51,296 nucleotides of DNA, from the NCBI GenBank assembly GCA_031288415.1, contig JAITRL010000345.1, positions 1-51,296 on the forward strand, written 5' to 3'. The notes beneath the pieces are model-generated. The model was not told the DNA's origin, did not search any database, and saw only the letters and a list, made by a program, of their open reading frames with translations. Each line of letters starts with the position of its first letter. Position 1 is the stretch's first letter. Shown piece by piece: positions 36,219 to 43,151 of this stretch. A program made the translations under genes and the position numbers. Source of the stretch: Deltaproteobacteria bacterium (GTDB lineage: Bacteria; Desulfobacterota; Desulfarculia; Adiutricales; Adiutricaceae).

Positions 36219-37186
36219 CGAACGCCGCCAAGACTCCTTACGAGAAAGTCACCGCCAAGACCTTCCCCAAGGGCCCGGATGCCCTGGCTCCCGGCCACCG
36301 CGCCTGCCAGGGCTGCGGGGAGGTGCTGGCCCTGCGGCTCCTCCTCAAGGCCCTCGGCACCGACATGATCGCGGTGAGCGCCACCGGGTGCATGGAGGTC
36401 TGCACCGCCCCCTTCCCCCAGTCCTCCTGGCGCATGCCGTGGATCCACGTGGCTTTCGAGAACGCCGCCGCAGTGGCCTCCGGCGTGGAGGCCGCGGTGG
36501 ATATCCTGCGCCGCAAGGGCCGGGGCCCCGACAGGCGTATCCCCGTGGTGGCCGTGGCCGGGGACGGCGGAACCGCCGACATCGGCATCCAGGCCCTCTC
36601 CGGCGCCCTGGAGCGCGGCCACAAGGACTTCATCTACGTGTGCCTCGACAACGAGGCCTACATGAACACGGGCATCCAGCGCTCCTCCGAGACGCCCTTC
36701 GGCGCCAGCACCACCACCTCGCCCTCGGGAGCGAAGTCCAAGGGGCAGTCCACCTGGAAGAAGGACATGCCGGCCATCGCCGCGGCCCACGGGATCCCTT
36801 ACGTCGCGACCGCCAACCCCGCCTTCCACCTGGACCTCATGAGCAAGATCCGCAGGGCGGCCGCCATCGAGGGGCCCGCCTACATCCACGTCTACGCCTC
36901 GTGCCCCACGGGCTGGAGGATCAAGCCCGAGCTCGCCGTGGCCATCGGCAAGCTCGCCGTGAACACCAGGATCTTCCCGCTTTACGAGGTCCTGGACGGC
37001 CGCTACGTGCTCAACAGGCGCGTGGACAAGCCCGTGCCCGTGGCCGATTACATCAAGCAGCAGGGGCGCTTCCGCCACCTCAAGGATGATGACATCGCGA
37101 TCATCCAGGCCCGCGTGGACGAGGAGTACGAGCGCATCGTGAAGCTGGCCGATGTCTTCCCGGTGGAGGCGCAGGAGGCGAGCTGA
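36209..37186 (+). CDS. porB: Pyruvate:ferredoxin oxidoreductase, beta subunit (TPP and [4Fe-4S])
   Basis: 325 residues. Four cysteines for the proximal [4Fe-4S] cluster are at C33-x2-C36, C61 and C232. The TPP/Mg motif is G118-D-G...N148 (GDGGTADIGIQALSGAL... LDNEAYMNT). The ATG at 36209 overlaps porA by 10 bp. A second ATG at 36215 overlaps the porA stop in ATGA fashion and is at a better distance from GGTGGGGG, so either may be used. It closes the porGDAB operon and is followed by a strong terminator. Confidence 0.96.
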   Translation: MGMTNAAKTPYEKVTAKTFPKGPDALAPGHRACQGCGEVLALRLLLKALGTDMIAVSATGCMEVCTAPFPQSSWRMPWIHVAFENAAAVASGVEAAVDILRRKGRGPDRRIPVVAVAGDGGTADIGIQALSGALERGHKDFIYVCLDNEAYMNTGIQRSSETPFGASTTTSPSGAKSKGQSTWKKDMPAIAAAHGIPYVATANPAFHLDLMSKIRRAAAIEGPAYIHVYASCPTGWRIKPELAVAIGKLAVNTRIFPLYEVLDGRYVLNRRVDKPVPVADYIKQQGRFRHLKDDDIAIIQARVDEEYERIVKLADVFPVEAQEAS

Positions 37187-37255
37187 CCGCCTGTCCTCCC
37201 CGCGCCGGCCGTGGGCCGCCGCGCGGGCGCGCATGACCGGGCCCTTCCCCTTTGC

Positions 37256-37289
37256 AAAGCCCCCCTGCCCAGGCAGGGGGGCTTTTTTT
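37256..37289 (+). terminator. Rho-independent terminator of porGDAB
   Basis: Arms AAAGCCCCCCTGCC (37256-37269) and GGCAGGGGGGCTTT (37272-37285) form a 14-bp stem, followed by a run of seven T (37283-37289). Confidence 0.95.
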
Positions 37290-37317
37290 CGCCCTCGCCG
37301 ACTCGACCGTCCTTCGG

Positions 37318-37405
37318 TCACCCTGCGGCAGCCCGTTGGCCATCCTGCGGCAGTCCGTTGGCCATCCAGCGGCGGTCCGTTGGCCATCCAGCGGCAGTCC
37401 GTTGG
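37318..37405. repeat. Four tandem 22-bp repeats
   Basis: Units at 37318, 37340, 37362 and 37384, consensus CCATCCAGCGGCAGTCCGTT plus GG, with one to a few differences. There are no spacers between copies, so it is not a CRISPR array. It lies between two convergent transcription units. Confidence 0.88.
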
Positions 37406-37591
37406 CCTCTTAGCCACTCAGGCCCGCGGCCTGAGGGGCGGCAACCCGGCCTGGGCCTGCCTGGAAGCGCCCGCAACCCGGCGCGGAAGACCGGAATCGC
37501 CTTGCGCGGCCGTCGGCCCGGCGCGGCAGGCCATGACCGGCTTTCATGCCTCGCCCTGGCGGCCTGAGTCCTCCGCGGCGCGGGGGAGCGG

Positions 37592-37639
37592 AAAAAGCGG
37601 AAGCCGCCCTCCAGCCAAGCGGCAAGAGGGCGGCTTCCG
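37592..37639 (-). terminator. Rho-independent terminator of ppdK
   Basis: Arms 37598-37611 and 37626-37639 form a 14-bp stem (GGAAGCCGCCCTC core). On the minus strand it is followed by GCTTTTTCC (AAAAA at 37592-37596). It is about 160 nt past the ppdK stop. Confidence 0.85.
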
Positions 37640-37799
37640 TCTCAGGGGAAGGTTTCAAGGCCCGCCTTCGGTTGCCCGGGGGGCCGTTCTTTTTGGGATA
37701 CGTACGGCACAGGGGGGCAGGGGCCTTTACAGGCCCCTGCAGGCCCTTGCAGGCCCTTGGCGAGCCTTTGCCGTCCTTTGGGGGACCCTTCGACCGGTC

Positions 37800-40793
37800 C
37801 TACTTCGCGGTGCGCCTCGGGGCGGGCTTCCTGGCCGCAGGCTTCCTCGGGGCGGGCTTCCGGGCGGAGGAGGCGGGCTTCCTGGCCGCAGGCTTCCTGG
37901 CGGAGGAGGCCGTCCGCGCGGCAGGCTTCCTGGCGGTCGAGGCCCTCCTGGCGGCGGGCTTCCTGGCGGAGGCTGTCCGCTTCGCGGCAGGCTTCCTGGC
38001 GGAGGCCGCCCGTTTCGCCGCAGGCTTCCTGGCGGAGGCCGCCCGCCTGGCCGCAGGCTTGCGGGGGGCGGCCGCGCCCGACTCCTCTATGGCGTACTGG
38101 GCCGCGGCCAGGAGGGCCACGGGCACGCGGGGGGGGGAGCAGGAGACGTAGTTGAAGCCGCGCGAGCAGCAGAAGCGCACGGAGGAGGGGTCGCCGCCGT
38201 GCTCGCCGCAGATGCCGACCTTAAGCTTCCTGTCGGCGGAGCGGCCCTTCTGGACCCCGATGTCCACCAGCTGGCCCACCCCGTCCTGGTCCAGGCTGAC
38301 GAAGGGGTCCTCCGTCCAGATGTGAAGCTCAGAGTAGCGGTTGAGGAAGGAGCCGGAGTCGTCCCGGGAGAGCCCGTAGGTGGTCTGGGTGAGGTCATTG
38401 GTGCCGAAGGAGAAGAACTGGGCGCCTGCCTTGACGATGCGGTCGGCCTCCAGGGCGGCGCGGGGAAGCTCGATCATGGTGCCGACCAGGTACTTGACCT
38501 GCTGGCCGGTCTGCTCCTGGACCTCCGCGGCCACGCGGTCGACGATCTCCTTCTGGAGGGCGAACTCCTTCTCGTGGCCCACCAGGGGGATCATGATCTC
38601 GGGCTGGACGTCGATGCCCTCCCCCAGGGCCTGGGCGGCCGCCTCGATGATGGCCTTCACCTGCATCTCGGTTATCTCGGGGAAGAGGATGCCCAGCCGG
38701 CATCCGCGCAGGCCCAGCATGGGGTTCTGCTCGCGGAGGCCCGCGATGCGCGTCTTGACCTTGGCGGCGGGGAGCTTGAGGCGGGAGGCGAGGTCCTCGA
38801 TCTCATGGTCGGCGTGCGGCAGGAACTCGTGGAGGGGCGGGTCCAGGGTCCGGATGGTCACGGGGAGCCCGTCCATGGCCTTGAAGATGCCGTAGAAGTC
38901 CCCGCGCTGCATGGGGAGAAGCTTGGCCAGGCACTCCTTGCGGCCGGCCAGGTCGTCGGAGAGGATCATCCGGCGCACGTGGTCGATCCTGTCGGCCTCG
39001 AAGAACATGTGCTCGGTGCGGCACAGCCCGATGCCCTCGGCCCCGTAGTCGCGGGCGATCTGGGAGTCGCGCGGGGTGTCGGAGTTGGTGCGGACGTTTA
39101 TCTTCTTGAACTTGTCCACGAACCCCATGAACTCCGCGAACTCCCCGGTGAGCTCGACCGCCCGGGTGGGGAGCTTGCCCTTGATGATCTCGCCGCGGGA
39201 GCCGTCCAGGGAGATCCAGTCGCCCGCCCGGATCGTGTCGCCGTTCGCGGCGGTGAAGAAGCCGCCCTCATAGTCCACCGTGATGTCGGAGGAGCCCGCC
39301 ACGCAGGGCCTGCCCATGCCGCGGGCGACCACGGCCGCGTGGCTGGTCATGCCGCCCCTGGCCGTGAGGATGCCCTGGGCGGCGTACATGCCCTTGATGT
39401 CCTCGGGGCTGGTCTCGATGCGGACCAGGATAACGCGGTTGGGCGCGCCGTCCGGGCCCGTCTTCTTGGCCAGGTCCTCGGCGGCGGAGGCCGAGAAGAC
39501 CACGGTGCCCACCGCGGCCCCCGGGGATGCGGCCAGGCCCTTGCCGATGACCCGGCGGGACTTGTGGGCGGGGTCCTGGATGTCGAAGGACGGCAGGAGC
39601 ACCTGGGTCAGGAGATCGGGCTGGAGCCGCATCACCGCCTCCTGGGGGGTGATGAGCTTCTCGCGGACGAGGTCCACCGCGATGCGCAGGGCGGCCGTGC
39701 CGGTCCGCTTGCCGTTGCGGCACTGGAGCATCCAGAGCTTTCCCTCCTGGATGGTGAATTCGATGTCCTGCATGTCGCGGTAGTGCTTCTCGAGGATCTC
39801 GCGGATGCCGGCCAGTTCCCCGTAGAGCCCGGGCATGCCGTCCTCGAGGGTGGAGCCGCCGCCCGGCGGGACCTGCCCGCTCCGCGAGTTGATGGGGACC
39901 GGGGTGCGGATGCCCGCCACCACGTCCTCGCCCTGGGCGTTGATCAGGTACTCGCCGTAGAAGTAGTCGTCGCCGGTGGAGGGGTCCCTGGTGAAGGCCA
40001 CGCCGGTGGCGGAGTTCTCTCCCATGTTGCCGAAGACCATGGCCTGGACGTTGACGGCCGTGCCCCAGTCCTCGGGGTAATGGTTGAGCTGGCGGTAGGC
40101 CACGGCCCGGGGGATCATCCAGGAGTTGAAGACGGCGGAGATGGCCCCCCAGAGCTGATCGATGGGGTCCTCGGGGAAGTCCTTGTGCAGGCGCTTCCGG
40201 ATCAGCTCCTTGTAGAGGCGCACTAGGCCCTTGAGGTCGTCCGCGTCGAGTTCGGTGTCCAGGGTGACGCCCTTATCCTTCTTGACCTTGGACATGACGA
40301 GGTCGAAGGGGTCTTCGTCGTGTTCGGTCTCGGCCTTGACCCCCATCACCACGTCGCCGTACATGTTGACGAAGCGGCGGTAGGAGTCGTAGGCGAAGCG
40401 GGGGTTGCCGGTCTTGGCGATCAGGCCCTGGATGGTAGTGTCGTTGAGGCCGATGTTCAGGACCGTGTCCATCATGCCGGGCATGGAGACCCGGGCGCCG
40501 GAGCGGCAGGAGACCAAGAGGGGGTCCCCGGAGTCCCCGAACCGCGCCCCGGCCTCCTTTTCCATCTTGGCCAGAGCCTTCTCCACCTGGGCCCGGAGGC
40601 CCGGCGGGTTGTGCCTGTTGTTGGAGTAGTACTCCGAACACACATCGGTGGTGATGGTGAAACCGGGCGGCACCGGGAGGCCCAGCCTGGCCATCTCGGC
40701 CAGGTTGGCCCCCTTCCCGCCCAGCAGGTTCTTGAGCCCGCCGTGGCCGTCGGCCTTTCCTCCCCCGAAAGAGTAAACAAGTTTCTTAGCCAT
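37800..40793 (-). CDS. ppdK: Pyruvate phosphate dikinase with basic, histone-H1-like C-terminal tail
   Basis: 997 residues; ordinary PPDK is about 875-900. The core (1-905) has the nucleotide domain (GGKGANLAEMARLGLPVPPGF, 25-45), the swivelling phospho-His domain TARGGMTSHAAVVARGMG with His485, and the PEP/pyruvate barrel ending with catalytic Cys862 in GICGEHGGDPSSV. It interconverts ATP + phosphate + pyruvate and AMP + PPi + PEP. The natural end (LLAAAQYAIEES) is followed by 92 residues made of eight imperfect 11-residue units, ARKPAAKRAAS type, consisting almost only of Ala, Arg, Lys, Pro, Ser and Thr. Such tails are known from bacterial histone-H1-like and other DNA/RNA-binding proteins and are not part of PPDK. 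The frame and stop are unambiguous. Confidence 0.97.
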   Translation of the reverse strand: MAKKLVYSFGGGKADGHGGLKNLLGGKGANLAEMARLGLPVPPGFTITTDVCSEYYSNNRHNPPGLRAQVEKALAKMEKEAGARFGDSGDPLLVSCRSGARVSMPGMMDTVLNIGLNDTTIQGLIAKTGNPRFAYDSYRRFVNMYGDVVMGVKAETEHDEDPFDLVMSKVKKDKGVTLDTELDADDLKGLVRLYKELIRKRLHKDFPEDPIDQLWGAISAVFNSWMIPRAVAYRQLNHYPEDWGTAVNVQAMVFGNMGENSATGVAFTRDPSTGDDYFYGEYLINAQGEDVVAGIRTPVPINSRSGQVPPGGGSTLEDGMPGLYGELAGIREILEKHYRDMQDIEFTIQEGKLWMLQCRNGKRTGTAALRIAVDLVREKLITPQEAVMRLQPDLLTQVLLPSFDIQDPAHKSRRVIGKGLAASPGAAVGTVVFSASAAEDLAKKTGPDGAPNRVILVRIETSPEDIKGMYAAQGILTARGGMTSHAAVVARGMGRPCVAGSSDITVDYEGGFFTAANGDTIRAGDWISLDGSRGEIIKGKLPTRAVELTGEFAEFMGFVDKFKKINVRTNSDTPRDSQIARDYGAEGIGLCRTEHMFFEADRIDHVRRMILSDDLAGRKECLAKLLPMQRGDFYGIFKAMDGLPVTIRTLDPPLHEFLPHADHEIEDLASRLKLPAAKVKTRIAGLREQNPMLGLRGCRLGILFPEITEMQVKAIIEAAAQALGEGIDVQPEIMIPLVGHEKEFALQKEIVDRVAAEVQEQTGQQVKYLVGTMIELPRAALEADRIVKAGAQFFSFGTNDLTQTTYGLSRDDSGSFLNRYSELHIWTEDPFVSLDQDGVGQLVDIGVQKGRSADRKLKVGICGEHGGDPSSVRFCCSRGFNYVSCSPPRVPVALLAAAQYAIEESGAAAPRKPAARRAASARKPAAKRAASARKPAAKRTASARKPAARRASTARKPAARTASSARKPAARKPASSARKPAPRKPAARKPAPRRTAK
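37803..38078 (-). repeat. 33-bp-periodic coding repeat of the PPDK tail
   Basis: About eight imperfect units encode (A)RKPAA(K/R)(R/K)(A/T)AS. On the plus strand it reads as recurring GCAGGCTTCCTGGCGGAGGC-like blocks. Unit length varies slightly towards the stop. Confidence 0.85.
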
Positions 40794-41025
40794 AGATCGG
40801 AACCCCCCGGCATCTGTGTGAAGGTTGGGTATGGGGCAGCGAGCCCTCGCCGGGCGCGCGGCCTTCCGGCGCGCGCCGCCGGTCCGGAAAGCGCCTGTGC
40901 GGGGCTTTCGCGCCTCCCCGGCAGGCGGGGCCCTGCGGCCCCTGCTGGCGGTCCGGCGCGCCGGACCCTGATGGCCCTCCGTTTCCGGCGGAAGCTCGCG
41001 TCTCTAGTGCGGTGGCATGTTTAAT

Positions 41026-41054
41026 TTTATAGCAGAAACAAGGGCCGCGTTCAA
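41026..41054 (-). promoter_or_regulatory. Sigma-70 promoter for ppdK
   Basis: Minus-strand TTGAAC (41054-41049), a 17-bp spacer and TATAAA (41031-41026) within an AT-rich island. The leader to the ppdK ATG is about 225 nt. Confidence 0.65.
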
Positions 41055-41480
41055 TGCGAACGGGGAAAACCCGCGGCCGGCGCGGCCGGCGGCGCGCCGG
41101 ATACTCTTGCGGCGTTTGGGGTTACGGCGCGCGAAAGCCTGAGCGAAGCGGAAATTTTTTCTGGCGGGGCTTAAGGGAAATGCCGGAATTCCAACGATCC
41201 GGAGCCCGTTCCCTGTCGGCGGCGCCGGATCCCGCAAGAGGAGGCGTTCCATGAAAGGGCCCGCCCCGGCTGTCCGCGGCCGCGGCGCGAAGCGGCGCGG
41301 GACTGCGGCGCTTCATGGGCGGCTTGCCCCGACCGCCGCCGCTGCCGCGGCCGGGGCAAGCCGCGGCCCGCCGGGGCGGGGGAACGGGCCCGCGCGGTTT
41401 AACGCGGGATTCGGATGCGGGCCCCGTCGGGCGCGCCCGGATCCCGCGCGGGCGGAGCGAAGCGGGAATCTTCCGGGATG

Positions 41481-41489
41481 TGCTATACT
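41481..41489 (+). promoter_or_regulatory. Extended -10 promoter for the Xer gene
   Basis: TGCTATACT: a good -10 (TATACT) with the TGn extension; no clear -35. The start site would be about 75 nt before the ATG at 41572. Confidence 0.5.
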
Positions 41490-41571
41490 TGCGGGGCTTC
41501 CCGGAAAGTGACGAGCGGGATCGCCCGCTTGCGGGCGGCGGCCCCGGGAGGCGCCTGGAGGCTTGCGGGAC

Positions 41572-42504
41572 ATGGACGACGGCCAAGGCGCCGGAGAGGC
41601 GCGGGAACGCTGGGAGGCCCTGGCGGATCTTTACCTGGGGCACCTGAGGGTGGAGCGGGGCCTTTCCCCGAACACCGTCTCTTCCTACGCGAAGGATCTC
41701 AGGGATCTCGCGGAATATTTCGCCGGGTCGGGCGTGGCCGGGCCCGAGCGGGCCGGCCGCGGCGAGATCCAGGGTTTTCTGCTGCACCTGTCGGAGGACC
41801 GGTCCCTGGGGGCCCGGAGCCGCGCCCGCAAGCTTTCGGCGGTCAAGGGCTTCTTCTCGTTCCTGGAGGACGAGGGGCTCGCCCCCCGCAGCCGCGCCGG
41901 AGGCATCGAGGGGCCCAGGCTTCCCCGGCCGCTCCCTAAGGCCCTCACCCGCGAGGAGGCCGCCCGCCTCGTGGCCTCCCCGGACCTGTCGCGGCGCGGG
42001 GGCCTGAGGAACCGCGCGATGTTCGAGCTCCTGTACGCCGGGGGCCTCAGGGTCTCGGAGCTCTCCGGGCTCGCCCTGGGCCAGCTCAACCTGCCCGAGT
42101 CCTTCGTGAGGGTCCGCGGCAAGGGCTCCAAGGACCGACTCGTGCCCGTGGGCGACGAGGCGGCCTTCTGGCTCGCGAGGTACCTGGCCGAGGAGCGGCC
42201 GCTGCTCGACGTGACCGGCAGGGCCGCCGCACTTTTCCTCAACGCCAGGGGAAAGCCCCTGAGCCGCCAGTACCTCTGGCGGCTAATAACCGAGCACGCG
42301 GCCCTCTCCGGCATCCCTCACGCCAGCCCCCACGTGCTGAGGCACTCGTTCGCCACCCACCTGGTGGAAGGCGGGGCCGACCTGCGCGCCGTCCAGACCA
42401 TGCTGGGCCACGCGGGCCTCGGAACCACCGAGATCTACCTCAGGACAGCCGACGCGAGGCTCAAGCAGGTCCACACCAGCCGCCACCCCCGCTCCGGCCG
42501 CTGA
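41572..42504 (+). CDS. xerC: Xer-type tyrosine recombinase
   Basis: 310 residues from the ATG at 41572, with GGAGG 11 bases upstream; a TTG at 41563 in frame is too close to that site. The SAM-like N-terminal core-binding domain (about 14-100: YLGHLRVERGLSPNTVSSYAKDL) and the catalytic domain are complete: Arg160 (GGLRVSEL), Lys184 (RGKGSKDR), His254 and Arg257 (HVLRHSFATHLVEGGADLRAVQTMLGH), His280 and nucleophile Tyr289 (EIYLR). Xer recombinases resolve chromosome dimers at dif. Assignment to XerC rather than XerD is uncertain. No integron, phage or plasmid genes surround it, so a housekeeping role is likely. Confidence 0.93.
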   Translation: MDDGQGAGEARERWEALADLYLGHLRVERGLSPNTVSSYAKDLRDLAEYFAGSGVAGPERAGRGEIQGFLLHLSEDRSLGARSRARKLSAVKGFFSFLEDEGLAPRSRAGGIEGPRLPRPLPKALTREEAARLVASPDLSRRGGLRNRAMFELLYAGGLRVSELSGLALGQLNLPESFVRVRGKGSKDRLVPVGDEAAFWLARYLAEERPLLDVTGRAAALFLNARGKPLSRQYLWRLITEHAALSGIPHASPHVLRHSFATHLVEGGADLRAVQTMLGHAGLGTTEIYLRTADARLKQVHTSRHPRSGR

Positions 42505-43151
42505 CGGCCTCCGCCTCGTCTCCTCCGCAGGGCCAGGGGCGGCGGGCTTCCCGCGCCCGGCCCCGACCGGAGCCACTGGCCCTTGCGCTTGCGTTAACCC
42601 TTGTCCCGGGGCCGCTGGCCCTTGTCCCGGAAAGCCCGGAAGCCGCCGCAGCCCGCCAAGCGGGATTTCAGTCCGGCCTTCAGGCAAGCCGGTTTCCTTA
42701 AGTCCCTCCCGCGGGGATCTCAGGCTTTCCGCAGCCCGGGCCTCCGCTGCTGAAAGGCGCGCCGCAGGCCCGCTTTCGGCTCCCGGCACGGGGCCGTTTT
42801 CGGAGGAAGCCTAAGGGGCCGCTCCGCCGCCGGGGCCCCAGGAACGCGTTCCGGGGCTTTATCTCAGCTGGAAAAGCCCCGGAACGGCCGGCCCCCCGGC
42901 CGGAACCGGAACGCCTCAGCTTCCCGAGACCTGAATGCCGCGCCCCGCGGGACTGAGGGCCGGCGGCGCGCGCGCCCCTTCCCGGCCCTGCCGCCGCCCC
43001 CGGTATCCTTGTCTCCCGCCTTCCCGGCCCTTGCCGCCGTAACCCTTGACTTGCGCCTCCCGACCTCCGGGCCCTTGCCCCCCGCGCCCCATGGCCGCGG
43101 CGGGAGGGCCTCCGGAGCGGGCCTCCCGCCCTCCGGGCCGGAAACCGTTTC
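42505..43151. other. Intergenic spacer
   Basis: 647 bp of GC-rich sequence without a supported gene, terminator or promoter. The string CCCTTGTCCCGG occurs twice (about 42598-42630). Confidence 0.5.

Larger units (their letters stand above)
37187..37799. other. Convergent intergenic region porB / ppdK
   Basis: 613 bp with no gene. It contains the porGDAB terminator, a 22-bp tandem repeat array (37318-37405), the ppdK terminator (37592-37639) and, at 37729-37760, short iterations of CAGGCCC(T)TG. Confidence 0.6.
40794..41571. other. Divergent intergenic region ppdK / xer
   Basis: 778 bp without a supported gene. It contains promoters for both flanking genes (41026-41054 minus; 41481-41489 plus). 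Confidence 0.6.

Noticed and set aside
37318-37405. Possible CRISPR array
   Set aside because: The 22-bp units are directly adjacent with no unique spacers, and no cas genes are present.
37152-40226. Plus-strand open frame of about 1,000 codons opposite ppdK
   Set aside because: It is the complement of a fully conserved PPDK; its translation is Gly/His/Leu/Val-rich with no family motifs. Long antisense frames are expected at this GC content.
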